Shown here one piece after another: positions 8,360 through 17,606 of a DNA stretch of 64,000 nt (the first letter of the stretch is position 1; each line of letters opens with the position of its first letter). This DNA comes from Candidatus Kapaibacterium sp. (GTDB taxonomy: Bacteria; Bacteroidota; Ignavibacteria; Kapaibacteriales; UBA7675). The position numbers were made by a program, and so were the translations under genes. The notes below the pieces were generated by a model. That model was not told the DNA's origin and did no database searches. It was given only the letters and a program-made list of their open reading frames with translations. The stretch covers positions 1 to 64,000 of the forward strand of contig JANQRB010000103.1 in assembly GCA_028284775.1 (NCBI GenBank), in the 5' to 3' direction.

Positions 8360-11300
8360 TCAGGCTTCCGCCACTTGTTCGTTCTGAACCGGCGCATCGG
8401 CCATCGCCTTTAAGGTTTTGTCGCACAGCCAGCGCAGGGATTCCAATGCCCGTTCCAATGATGCCGCCTGCACCTGAACGAGTACCTTCTTGCCTTTGGG
8501 CGTCAGACGCCATTCGGGATCTGTCGTCAGCACAGACAGCATAGCCTGAAAGACGCGGTCGTAGAAGACTTTTCGGTATTCAGGCGGAAATTCGGCTGTC
8601 AGGACGCCGTTGCGCAGCGACACCGATTCGAAGCCGGTAGGTATGGCCGCGATGCGCAGGCGAATGACATTAAGCAGCTGCTCGGCTTTCGGCGGCGGAT
8701 GGCCGAAGCGGTCGCGCATCTCATCGATGATTATCCGCAGATCTTCTTCGCTGTCGACCGTATAGAGTTTTTTGTACAGTTCATAGCGCTCGACATCGGC
8801 GGCGACGTAGGATTTTTCCAGGAGCGCATCACCTTCGAGGTCGATCTTAACATCCGTGTTAATGACCAGGTGCGGACGTTTTTTGCCAAGGCTGAGCTGC
8901 TCGTCAAAGAGCTCGGCAAATTCTTCTTCCTTGATTTCGGCAACCGCCTCATCGACAATTTTCTGGTACATCTCAAAACCGATGTCGGCGATGTAGCCGC
9001 TTTGCTCGGCACCGAGCAGGTTGCCGGCGCCCCGAATTTCCAGGTCGCGCATCGCAAGGTTAAAGCCGCTGCCCAGCTCTGTAAACTCTTCCAGCGCTTG
9101 TAAGCGTCGCAGCGCTTTGCGCGAGATCGAATGGGGCGGGGGAATCAGCAGATAACAGTGGGCCTGGATATTCGAGCGGCCGACCCTGCCGCGCAGCTGA
9201 TACAATTCAGCCAGGCCGAATCGGTCGGCGCGATTGATCAGCATGGTATTTACATTCGGAATGTCGATACCCGACTCGATAATTTTTGTCGCTACCAGTA
9301 CATCCGACCGGCGTTCGATAAAGGCCCGCATGACTTTTTCCAGGTGGCTGCCGTCCATACCGCCATGGGCGATGCTCACCCGCAGCGAAGGGACCAGCTC
9401 GCGCAGATTTTCGGCCAATAGTTCGAGATCGGAGATCCGGTCGTTTACCATGTATATCTGGCCGCCGCGTTCGAGTTCCTTTTCGATTGCGGCACGAATG
9501 ATGTCGCCGTTCCAGGGTAAAATCTCTGTATGAATCGGAATTCGATTGCGTGGCGGCGTTGCGATAACGCTGATGTCGCGGGCGCCTAACAGCGAAAAGT
9601 TCAGCGTACGCGGTATCGGCGTGGCGGTCAGCGTCAGCGTGTCGACATTCGCTTTGGCCTGGCGCAGCTTTTCTTTGGCGCCGACTCCGAAGCGCTGTTC
9701 TTCATCGATAATCAGCAGACCGAGGCTTTTAAATTCGATGTCATTGCTGAGAATGCGATGAGTGCCGATCAGAACATCGACCAGACCTTTGCCGAGGTTT
9801 TCGACTATGCCCTTTTGATCGGCCCGCGCGCGAAATCGCGAGATAACATCGACATTTACCGCGTAGCGGGCGAGGCGGTCGCGAAACGTCTCGTAATGCT
9901 GTTGCGCCAGGATCGTCGTCGGCACGAGTACCGCCACCTGCTTACCGGCTTGCACGGCCTTGAAGGCCGCCCGGATTGCCACTTCCGTTTTGCCGAAGCC
10001 CACGTCGCCGCAGACCAGCCGGTCCATGGGCGCGCCGGTTTCCATATCGCGTTTTACTTCATTGGTGGAGCGAGCCTGATCGGGCGTATCTTCGTAGATG
10101 AACGATGCCTCCAGCTCCTTCTGCCACAGCGTGTCGGGCGGATAGGCCATGCCTGGCTGCATTTTGCGACGCGCATAGAGCCGAATCAGATCGCGCGCTA
10201 TGTCCTTCAACTTGCGTTTGGCGCGTGCCTTTTTGCGTTCCCATTCCTTGGAACCCAGTTTGCTCAACGCGGGGGTCATCCCTTCCTGCGCCGAATACTT
10301 CTGCAGGCGGTTGATGTAGTTAAGATGCACGAACATCTTGTCACCACCGGCAAAAATCAGCCTGACACAATCCTGCTGACTGCCGCTGACGCTGATAGTT
10401 TCCAGTCCGTCGAACTGCGCAACACCTTTGTCAACATGCACCACATAGTCTCCGCGCCGCAGTTGCTTGAGTTCTTTGACCGTGAATCCTACCGACTTGC
10501 GTTTACGTGCTTTGCGCGCCCGCTGACGGCCGAAAATCTGGTGTTCGGTAAACAGCGCGAAGCGGGCATCGGGGTAGATGAAACCTTCCGACAGGGCAAA
10601 GGGGAGAGCGAGTAGTTTACGCAGGGTGGTTTCGATCGGAGCGAGCACATCATCCGACTCCACTTCATCATCGATTTCGTCTTCGGCCTCAAAGCCCGAT
10701 TCGAGCAGGTCGAGCAGGCGTTTAAGCTGCTCTTTTCCATCGGCGGCCAGCACGATTTTATAATCCATTGCCGTCAGACGCCGCATTTCGTGGACCAGGG
10801 TCTTGACTGAAGCGCGAAACTGCGGCTGCGTTTGCGAGCTGAGGGGCCGATCGGCCCGGCCCAAGCCATTGAGCGCCAGAGTGGCGTATTGGCGCATCGC
10901 CGCGCCGGAGTCTGCGTCTTCCAGCTCATCCAATCTTCCGTCCACCAGCTCGGGCTCATCGATAATGAGCAGCGTATCACGGTCCAGGTAGTCAAAAATA
11001 CGAGCGGTATATTTATCGGACTCGTCGCTGAACATTGTGCTGATGAGGTCAACGCTCTCGAATTCGCGAATACTGCGCTGTGACATCGGATCGAACTCGC
11101 GAATGGAGTCTATTTCATCGCCGAAGAATTCGAAACGCAGGGGATTTTCTTCACCCGGAGGGAAGATATCCACGATGCCGCCGCGTACGGCGATATCTCC
11201 GATATTTTCAACAAAGTCCTTGCGGTCGAAGCCGTTCATCGTTAGAATGCCGATGAATTCATCGTAGGCAAGCTGGTCGCCGCGGGTGATTTTGATCAGA

Positions 11301-11734
11301 TTGCCGCGTACATCATCGGGCGATGGCACCGCAAATCCCAGCGCTTCGGCGTCGGCAACCAGCAAAGCATGTTTTCGCTGTCTGCTGAGGAGGTTGATAC
11401 CGGCGGTTAATCCGATGAAACGTGTGTCGAGCTGCTCAAGCTCAAAAGCTATGTTTTTTTTCGCCTCAACATACAGCCCCAGTTGATCGGGACCGAGCAG
11501 GAGACTGAGGTCCGTGTACCAGTTTTCCGCCCGGCTGCGCTCGCCGCAGACAATCATCGCCTGACCGCCGCGCTGACGCCATAGAGCCGCGACCAGAAGC
11601 GCCCGCAGGGAGCCATTGACCGTTTTGATACTGATACGATCGCCTGCCCGGCGCAGCTGCTGAGCGAGAGTCTCAGCAAGGGAAGTCGAGGCGCTGAGTT
11701 CGAAGAGTGGAGCAGGCGTAGGAAATATTTTCAC
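8360..11734 (-). CDS. mfd: Transcription-repair coupling factor Mfd
   Basis: 1124 residues from a GTG at 11734 (E. coli Mfd has 1148). The frame is open to a TTG at 11770, but a candidate promoter box at 11778-11784 would leave no room for a leader there. Order of parts: UvrB-like N-terminal region; RNA-polymerase-interaction (CarD-like) domain starting at RRGDYVVHVDKGVAQF; RecG-like translocase with Walker A GDVGFGKTE and DEEQ box; TRCF C-terminal domain. It releases RNA polymerase stalled at DNA damage and recruits UvrA. It converges with the mla operon and diverges from the LVIVD gene. Confidence 0.97.
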   Translation of the reverse strand: MKIFPTPAPLFELSASTSLAETLAQQLRRAGDRISIKTVNGSLRALLVAALWRQRGGQAMIVCGERSRAENWYTDLSLLLGPDQLGLYVEAKKNIAFELEQLDTRFIGLTAGINLLSRQRKHALLVADAEALGFAVPSPDDVRGNLIKITRGDQLAYDEFIGILTMNGFDRKDFVENIGDIAVRGGIVDIFPPGEENPLRFEFFGDEIDSIREFDPMSQRSIREFESVDLISTMFSDESDKYTARIFDYLDRDTLLIIDEPELVDGRLDELEDADSGAAMRQYATLALNGLGRADRPLSSQTQPQFRASVKTLVHEMRRLTAMDYKIVLAADGKEQLKRLLDLLESGFEAEDEIDDEVESDDVLAPIETTLRKLLALPFALSEGFIYPDARFALFTEHQIFGRQRARKARKRKSVGFTVKELKQLRRGDYVVHVDKGVAQFDGLETISVSGSQQDCVRLIFAGGDKMFVHLNYINRLQKYSAQEGMTPALSKLGSKEWERKKARAKRKLKDIARDLIRLYARRKMQPGMAYPPDTLWQKELEASFIYEDTPDQARSTNEVKRDMETGAPMDRLVCGDVGFGKTEVAIRAAFKAVQAGKQVAVLVPTTILAQQHYETFRDRLARYAVNVDVISRFRARADQKGIVENLGKGLVDVLIGTHRILSNDIEFKSLGLLIIDEEQRFGVGAKEKLRQAKANVDTLTLTATPIPRTLNFSLLGARDISVIATPPRNRIPIHTEILPWNGDIIRAAIEKELERGGQIYMVNDRISDLELLAENLRELVPSLRVSIAHGGMDGSHLEKVMRAFIERRSDVLVATKIIESGIDIPNVNTMLINRADRFGLAELYQLRGRVGRSNIQAHCYLLIPPPHSISRKALRRLQALEEFTELGSGFNLAMRDLEIRGAGNLLGAEQSGYIADIGFEMYQKIVDEAVAEIKEEEFAELFDEQLSLGKKRPHLVINTDVKIDLEGDALLEKSYVAADVERYELYKKLYTVDSEEDLRIIIDEMRDRFGHPPPKAEQLLNVIRLRIAAIPTGFESVSLRNGVLTAEFPPEYRKVFYDRVFQAMLSVLTTDPEWRLTPKGKKVLVQVQAASLERALESLRWLCDKTLKAMADAPVQNEQVAEA

Positions 11735-11777
11735 GTGTATTCGTCTGCTGGCAATAGTGCGCAAAGTCAAAGACTGA

Positions 11778-11784
11778 CAAATTA
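11778..11784 (-). promoter_or_regulatory. Candidate -7 element for mfd
   Basis: On the minus strand the sequence reads TTCGTAATTTG, containing TAATTTG, 43 bases upstream of the GTG at 11734. The ATTCGTAA core recurs upstream of 14680, nuoD and the OPT gene. Confidence 0.35.
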
Positions 11785-12070
11785 CGAATAAGATTCGAAA
11801 TTGACGGCGCTGAATTTGCCTGATTTGAAGGGTGTCGCGGGCGGATGATCCTTAGTCTGATGCTTGATTGCCTTGCCTTTCAGATTCTTTGGACCTAGTT
11901 TTGATCTTCGCCGGGGCATCCGAATGCCGGGGACTACAACGAAAGCGCAACTGACTCCATCCTTTTCCAACTCAACCCATCGCCCGGCGGCGGCTTACGA
12001 TCCGATGTTGCATAGGCGGGGAACAATAGACCTGACGCGCTTGTTTCAGCCGCATTTGACCAGATACTCT

Positions 12071-14578
12071 ATGATCGATACAAGTATTGACAGCAATCGC
12101 GCTCAGTCTAAGCGGAGGTACCCGGATCGGGCGCCGGCGATTGCAAGATGTCTTGCTGGTCTGCTCTTTCTCCTGCTCGCGGGATATTCCTTTGCCACCG
12201 CTCAGGCCGAAGACAGCAATCTCGCTTCGGATATCAGATTGCTGGGCACGCTCGCACCGCTGGGAACCGACACATATTATACCGATATCTGGGGCTATGC
12301 CGCAGACGGACGCGAGTACGCCTGCCTCGGTCATCGGGAAGGAAGCTTTATCATCGATGTCACCGACCCCGCCAATCCTCGCGAGCTGGCATTTATCGAA
12401 GGCGCCCGCTCGAACTGGCGCGACCTGAAGGTGCACGGTCACTACCTCTACGTTGTTCACGATGGCAATGAAAACAGCTATGCCGAGCCGGGAATGCAAA
12501 TCATCGATCTGTCGGATTTGCCCAACTCGGCGTCACTCGCGGCGACATTCAACGAAAACATGGGTGGGCAGGGGCTTGCTCACAATCTTTACATCGACAA
12601 TGGCCTGGCTTACATTGCCGGCGCGCGGGAAAACTCGGGCCTGATCATTTTGAATCTTGCCGATCCGCTCAATCCCTCCACGCTGACAACAATGAAAGAG
12701 CCGTACTGGCACGACGTTGTCGTTAATAAGGGTATCATTTTCGGCTCGGCGATTGGCAAAGGGCAGATTCACATTGTCGACGGAAGCGATCCCGAGAATC
12801 TACAGGATATCTCGCGCACCACCTATCCCGGCGCCTTTACTCATAACATGTGGATGACCGATGACAATGCCTATCTGATTACTACCGACGAAGTTAACGG
12901 CCGGCCGGTAAACTTCTGGGATATCAGCAATCTGGAAGAGCCGGAGTGGCTCGCCAGTTATGGACCGGCCTACCCGGCCGTCGCTCACAATGCGCATATC
13001 AAGGACGATCTGGCCTATATCTCGTACTACTACGACGGACTGAAGATCATCGATATCGGCAACAGGCGGGCGCCGGTCGAAATCGCGCACTACGATACCT
13101 ATCCCGACGACAATTTCGAACGTGGAACAGGCTTTCACGGCTGCTGGGGTGTTTATACCGACCTTCCTTCCGGCAATCTGCTGGTTTCCGATATCACCTA
13201 CGGGCTGTTTGTCCTGCGTTTCGAGGGCCGGCGGGCCAGTTATGTGGAAGGCAAGGTCTTTGACGCTGGGAGCCAGCAACCCATCGGCGGGGTCGAAGTG
13301 TCCTTGGCTAATCCGGCGATTTTCGAAGGCAGCAGTAAAGTTGAATCTGCAAGCGACGGTTCATATCTCATCGGTGCCAGGGCCGGCGCGCCGCAACTCA
13401 ACTTTTTTAAGTATGGCTGGGAGCCTCTGCTCGTAGACGATATTGCGGTCGCCAGCGCGGAGCGCAGTCGCCGTGATGTCTTTCTGACCAAAATACCGAC
13501 GGCGCCGGTTTTGTTGACCTTTCGAACTACGCTCGGTGAAGCGGTGGCCGGCAGCAAACTGTTCATTCGCTCCGACGTTTATGATTTTGTGAGTGTTCAG
13601 GAGACCGATGCCAAAGGCGAAATCAGGGTGAACCTGCTCTTTGACGACTATTCGATCAGTCTGCGTGAATGGGGCTTTTTACCATTCGATGCCAAATTCA
13701 GGATCAACGAGGAAGGGCTGAATCGTCTTGAGTTCGAGTTGGAACCCGGTTACTACGAAAACTTCACCGCGGCGCCGGAATGGAGCCGTTATGATTCGCA
13801 GGATTCCACAGGTTTATGGAAGCTGGTGCGTTCGAAGGACCAGGAGTTTGAAAATTTTTTGCCGTCCTTCGATCCTTTCGCAAAAGAGAACGGATTTTAT
13901 TCCTGGTCACGGACCCAGCTCGGCCGGGCCGTGCTGACCTCGCCCAGCTTCGACGCGACGCGGCTAATTCACCCCGTTGTCGAGTATTATCGATTATTCA
14001 ATCCCGCGCGCTATACCTTGGATCCCCAGGCGGATGACAGTCTGTTGGTCCAGCTTTCGAACGATGACGGCGCAAGCTGGACGAGCATCGAGACCGTTTC
14101 CACTATTGATACGGCCTGGAAGCGCCGCCGCCATCACCTCGAGCTCTTTCAAACTTTGAGCAGCACGATGCGCATGCGATTTATACACATTGAAGGCGAT
14201 CGGGAAGAGCGTCGCAGTGTTCGCATCCGCCGGCCTTCATACTGCGCTATCGACGAACTGACTATAGTCAGCGGCGATCTCACGACCTTTGTTGAAAGTG
14301 AACAAAGCGCAGGCCCTGTTGTCGATCTGCATTATTGGCCCAACCCTGCTTATTCGATAGTGCAACTGGAGTGGCAGCCACCGACAAGCATAGAAGCGAC
14401 GCTCAGCATATTTGATCCGCTGGGAATGCTCGTCAAGCGAATCGAGATCGCTCCGCAGAGTGGTGGGAAGGTGACGATAGACTTAAATGTCAGCGATTTT
14501 AGTGCCGGATTGTACTATCTTCGCCTTAGCAGCGGAAATTTTACTTCGCCGGCGAAGTCTCTGATTATCGTGCGGTGA
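12071..14578 (+). CDS. LVIVD-repeat (choice-of-anchor B) secreted protein with T9SS domain
   Basis: 835 residues from ATG 12071. The frame is open further up, but only from here does a signal peptide follow: basic residues, then a hydrophobic CLAGLLFLLLAGYSFA stretch. Residues of about 60-390 carry LVIVD-type propeller repeats (IIDVTDPANPRELAFIEG, IIDLSDL, IILNLADPLNPSTL, IHIVDGSDPENLQ, IIDIGNRRAPVEIAHYD). These match the choice-of-anchor B family. Carboxypeptidase-regulatory-like and immune-globulin-like segments follow (YVEGKVFDAGSQQPIGGVEV). The last ~80 residues are a T9SS type A sorting domain (YWPNPA ... SAGLYYLRL ... LIIVR). It is predicted to be on the cell surface. Function is unknown; it sits beside two cytochrome lipoproteins. 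Confidence 0.85.
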   Translation: MIDTSIDSNRAQSKRRYPDRAPAIARCLAGLLFLLLAGYSFATAQAEDSNLASDIRLLGTLAPLGTDTYYTDIWGYAADGREYACLGHREGSFIIDVTDPANPRELAFIEGARSNWRDLKVHGHYLYVVHDGNENSYAEPGMQIIDLSDLPNSASLAATFNENMGGQGLAHNLYIDNGLAYIAGARENSGLIILNLADPLNPSTLTTMKEPYWHDVVVNKGIIFGSAIGKGQIHIVDGSDPENLQDISRTTYPGAFTHNMWMTDDNAYLITTDEVNGRPVNFWDISNLEEPEWLASYGPAYPAVAHNAHIKDDLAYISYYYDGLKIIDIGNRRAPVEIAHYDTYPDDNFERGTGFHGCWGVYTDLPSGNLLVSDITYGLFVLRFEGRRASYVEGKVFDAGSQQPIGGVEVSLANPAIFEGSSKVESASDGSYLIGARAGAPQLNFFKYGWEPLLVDDIAVASAERSRRDVFLTKIPTAPVLLTFRTTLGEAVAGSKLFIRSDVYDFVSVQETDAKGEIRVNLLFDDYSISLREWGFLPFDAKFRINEEGLNRLEFELEPGYYENFTAAPEWSRYDSQDSTGLWKLVRSKDQEFENFLPSFDPFAKENGFYSWSRTQLGRAVLTSPSFDATRLIHPVVEYYRLFNPARYTLDPQADDSLLVQLSNDDGASWTSIETVSTIDTAWKRRRHHLELFQTLSSTMRMRFIHIEGDREERRSVRIRRPSYCAIDELTIVSGDLTTFVESEQSAGPVVDLHYWPNPAYSIVQLEWQPPTSIEATLSIFDPLGMLVKRIEIAPQSGGKVTIDLNVSDFSAGLYYLRLSSGNFTSPAKSLIIVR

Positions 14579-14645
14579 ACAGGATTCAGAGTGAAAAACC
14601 AAACATACTCAACGACGATTGTCAAGAATAATTCAAAAAGTAGAA

Positions 14646-14655
14646 TTCGTAATTG
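14646..14655 (+). promoter_or_regulatory. Candidate promoter box before the YVTN cytochrome gene
   Basis: TTCGTAATTG lies 24 bases before the GTG at 14680. It shares the ATTCGTAA core seen before mfd, nuoD and the OPT gene. The -7 match (TAATTG) is incomplete. Confidence 0.3.
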
Positions 14656-14679
14656 TCAATTGATTATTCGGAGAACGAC

Positions 14680-16104
14680 GTGTTAAGACTGTTTCGACTC
14701 GGAACGATTGCTCTTTGTGTTTGCACCATAGCCCTGACTTCATGCTCGGATGAAGACGGTAACCCATTTAACTATGACGACATCAGCAATATTTCCTATA
14801 CCCAGCACGTACAGCCGCTGTTTTCTGCGCACTGTGTGTCCTGCCATGGGCCGGATCGCAGTGATGTGGGCCTTCGTCTGGATTCCTGGGACGAGCTTAT
14901 CAAGGGCTCCGACCATGGCGAAGCCATAATTCCTTTCGACGCGGACAACAGCCGGATGTATGAGCTGTTTGTAAAAATTCCGGAAGTAACGCATCCGACC
15001 GAACTCGGATCAACGAGTCTGACACCCGAAGAGATGGCATTTATTCAGCGCTGGATCAACGAAGGCGCGATCAACGACAATGGCGAGTTTCCCTATGCCG
15101 AAGCAACAAACCTGCTGTACGTTTGCAGTCAGGATGCCGCGATAGTTAACATAATCGATATGGATAACAATGTCGTCATCCGCAATGTTGATATGACCGA
15201 CTTTGGCTACAGCGCCGAGTCCAAACCGCACCATGTGGCTGTTGAGCCGGATGGCAGCTTCTGGTACGTGACGCTTATTACGGATGGCAAAGTCGTTAAG
15301 TTTAACCGCGCCAATGAGAGAGTTGCAGAATTTGACATGGTGCAGCCGGCGCTCCTGGCCGTCCATCCCAACAACAATCAGCTTTATGTTTCGCGTTTTA
15401 TGGCGCCTGGCAGCGTCTTGAATACTATCGTAGTGCTCGACCGCAGCACCATGACGCCGGCGGCTGGAACGGAAGAAGGATTGGTTGATGTGCAGTTTAC
15501 CGTCCCGCACGGACTGGCCATGAGTCCCACCGGCGATTACGCCTATGCCGCCAGTCTCGTCGACAGTCGTCTGATTCGCATTAACACTGCTAATTTCGAT
15601 GTCGACTTTGCCGCCGTTTCGTCGCAGACAGGGCCTCTGCAGGTTGCCGTCGCTCCGGACAACAGTGATCTTTACGTTTCGGCTCAGGTCGCCAATCAGC
15701 TGTTTAACTACACGCTCAACGGCGCTGAAACACCGGTTGTCAACCCTGCCATCGATGTCGGCGTCCGCCCCTGGCACCCGGTATACACTCCCGACGGCAC
15801 AACCTTGTATGTTGGCAACAACGGCTCGAATTCGGTTTCGGTGATTAATACCGCTTCGCGAACTGTGGAATCGACCATTGCGGGTAATGGCCTGGCACTG
15901 CCCCACGGTGCCGCCGTTCGTCCGGACGGCAAGTTCGTTTACATTTCCAATCGCAATGTCGATGGCTCTTATACCCCCCGCACCGATTTGGGCGACAATG
16001 CCAACGTCGGTACAGTCGTTGTCATCGATACCGAGACGAATCAAATCGCCAAGGTACTCGAAATTGAAGAATTTGGGTCCGGAATGGCTAGCCGGCCACT
16101 CTAG
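14680..16104 (+). CDS. Lipoprotein: monoheme cytochrome c (PSCyt1-like) fused to YVTN beta-propeller
   Basis: 474 residues from GTG 14680, chosen because GGAG sits 6-7 bases upstream and the product then starts with a normal lipoprotein signal (ALTSC, lipidated Cys22). Residues of about 35-135 form a planctomycete-type cytochrome c domain with one heme site, Cys52-Val-Ser-Cys55-His56 (CVSCHGPD). Residues of about 140-470 form a YVTN/NHL-like propeller (LLYVCSQDAAIVNIID, LYVSRFMAPG, TLYVGNNGSNSVSVINT, FVYISNRN). It is predicted to be a membrane-anchored periplasmic or outer-membrane redox protein. The propeller may bind a partner or substrate. It lies between a T9SS surface protein and a pentaheme cytochrome, which suggests shared electron transfer. 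Confidence 0.85.
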   Translation: MLRLFRLGTIALCVCTIALTSCSDEDGNPFNYDDISNISYTQHVQPLFSAHCVSCHGPDRSDVGLRLDSWDELIKGSDHGEAIIPFDADNSRMYELFVKIPEVTHPTELGSTSLTPEEMAFIQRWINEGAINDNGEFPYAEATNLLYVCSQDAAIVNIIDMDNNVVIRNVDMTDFGYSAESKPHHVAVEPDGSFWYVTLITDGKVVKFNRANERVAEFDMVQPALLAVHPNNNQLYVSRFMAPGSVLNTIVVLDRSTMTPAAGTEEGLVDVQFTVPHGLAMSPTGDYAYAASLVDSRLIRINTANFDVDFAAVSSQTGPLQVAVAPDNSDLYVSAQVANQLFNYTLNGAETPVVNPAIDVGVRPWHPVYTPDGTTLYVGNNGSNSVSVINTASRTVESTIAGNGLALPHGAAVRPDGKFVYISNRNVDGSYTPRTDLGDNANVGTVVVIDTETNQIAKVLEIEEFGSGMASRPL

Positions 16105-16120
16105 GCCTTCAGCGAACATT

Positions 16121-16158
16121 GCAGGCTCCGGCACATATCGCTATTTGCCGGAGCCTGC
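16121..16158 (+). terminator. Perfect 13-bp hairpin between two cytochrome genes
   Basis: GCAGGCTCCGGCA (16121-16133) and TGCCGGAGCCTGC (16146-16158) pair perfectly around a 12-base loop. It starts 17 bases after the upstream stop and ends 23 bases before the next ATG. No T-run follows on the plus strand. It could be a weak terminator, an attenuator, or an RNA-stabilising element that gives the two genes different mRNA levels. Confidence 0.5.
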
Positions 16159-16181
16159 TCGAGCTTGCCGAAAGGGAATGT

Positions 16182-17519
16182 ATGAGGCTCAATGGGGCAA
16201 GTGTCCTGTGTGTTTTGACGATTCTGCTGTTGTCCTGCTCGGATGAGGAGGTCCTACCGCCGCCGCCGGACAATCTCGATACGGCCGAGGCCTATAATCT
16301 GGCTATTGCGGAGCCGCTGGCCTGTCAGCCCTGCCATCCGAACCATTACGCGGAATGGGAGGCGTCGATGCACCATTACGCAATACATGATCCGGTATTT
16401 ATTCGCTTGAATGAAATTGGTCAGGAACGTTCGGGCAATCAGCTCGGACAGTTTTGTATTGTCTGCCATTCGCCGGTGGCGACCAAGCTCAATGAGACGG
16501 AACCGGGTTTCGACCCCGCCGCGCTCTCGCCGAAGTCAATGGCAGGTGTCTCCTGTGAAGTCTGCCACAAAATGTCCCACGCTCCAGCCGGCAAGGGAGT
16601 TCTGGCACTGCGACTCGATAATGTGCAGCAGGGACCGATCGCCGACCCGATTTCAAACAGCTTTCACCGTTCGGAATATCAATCGCGCTACAAACGATCG
16701 GCGATCTGCCAGCCCTGCCATGATGTGCGTTCGCCTGAAAATGTCCTGATCGAGAAAACCAGTACGGAGTGGGATAACAGCGCCTATGCCGCAATGGGAC
16801 TGGAGTGCCAGGGCTGCCACATGCCCACCTACGAAGGCCAGGCGGCCGTCGGCGGTCCCACCCGCTCGCGTGTTCACCGCCATAGTTTTGTCGGTGTGGA
16901 TGTTCCGCTAACGGACTTCCCGGGACGGGAGCAAACTATCGAACAGGTACGGGAGCTGCTGCAAAATTCGGTCGACATGCGAGTAGCTCTGCCGGAAGAA
17001 GCTCGGATGGGCGAGACATTCTCGCTTATGGTGAGTATCGCCAACGACAGAACCGGCCATAATGTACCCAGCGGGACCATCTTCGAGCGCCAGATGTGGT
17101 TGGAAGTTCTTGTTCGCAGCCAGGGCGCTGCGGAGCCCTTCTTCGCCAGCGGCCTGCTGGATGAAAACAAGGATTTGCGCAACGACAGCAGCGTCGCAGT
17201 CAAAAACGGCACTCTGGCCCGCGATGCGGACTTACGGCTGTTTAACGGCATTGCCCGACGCGACGGCAAGTCGACCTTGTTCTTCTGGGAAGCCGACGAA
17301 GTCATTGACCACACTATTCCGCCCTTCGAAAGCCGACTGGCCGAGTATCGCGTTGTACCGCCGCAAGATGCGGGCGCTACGATCGACGTATCCGTGCGGC
17401 TGCTCTTCCGAGCTTTCCCGCCGTATATGTTGCGAGCTATCGGCCATCCCGAGCTCGTCGATGAACTGCCGATCTTCGAGATGGAGCGATTTTCGGTGTC
17501 GCTGCCCCTGCTGCCGTGA
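16182..17519 (+). CDS. Pentaheme cytochrome c lipoprotein (cytochrome c554-like)
   Basis: 445 residues from ATG 16182, preceded by AAAGGGA. The signal ends in the lipobox LLSC (Cys19). Five CxxCH heme sites follow: Cys48-His52 (CQPCH), Cys92-His96 (CIVCH), Cys125-His129 (CEVCH), Cys176-His180 (CQPCH) and Cys209-His213 (CQGCH). The region resembles the cytochrome c554/multiheme superfamily. The C-terminal half (about 260-445) has no heme motif and looks like a beta-sandwich (NDRTGHNVPSGTIFERQMWLEV is typical of such tails). It is likely a periplasm- or surface-facing electron carrier. The gene follows the YVTN cytochrome, probably in the same transcript. Confidence 0.88.
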   Translation: MRLNGASVLCVLTILLLSCSDEEVLPPPPDNLDTAEAYNLAIAEPLACQPCHPNHYAEWEASMHHYAIHDPVFIRLNEIGQERSGNQLGQFCIVCHSPVATKLNETEPGFDPAALSPKSMAGVSCEVCHKMSHAPAGKGVLALRLDNVQQGPIADPISNSFHRSEYQSRYKRSAICQPCHDVRSPENVLIEKTSTEWDNSAYAAMGLECQGCHMPTYEGQAAVGGPTRSRVHRHSFVGVDVPLTDFPGREQTIEQVRELLQNSVDMRVALPEEARMGETFSLMVSIANDRTGHNVPSGTIFERQMWLEVLVRSQGAAEPFFASGLLDENKDLRNDSSVAVKNGTLARDADLRLFNGIARRDGKSTLFFWEADEVIDHTIPPFESRLAEYRVVPPQDAGATIDVSVRLLFRAFPPYMLRAIGHPELVDELPIFEMERFSVSLPLLP

Positions 17520-17606
17520 TTTGTTCCGCATTCAAATGAACATCCGTATCGATCCGCTGTCTCACAATTGACGAAATCAGCGTAAGTTGGGATTCTGTAG
17601 CGCAGA

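Noticed and set aside
9758..10615. Long plus-strand frame inside mfd
   Set aside because: Antisense shadow of a clearly coding gene, without family motifs.
11782..11970. 62-codon basic minus-strand frame upstream of mfd
   Set aside because: No family, no ribosome binding site seen, and it overlaps the probable promoter region of mfd.
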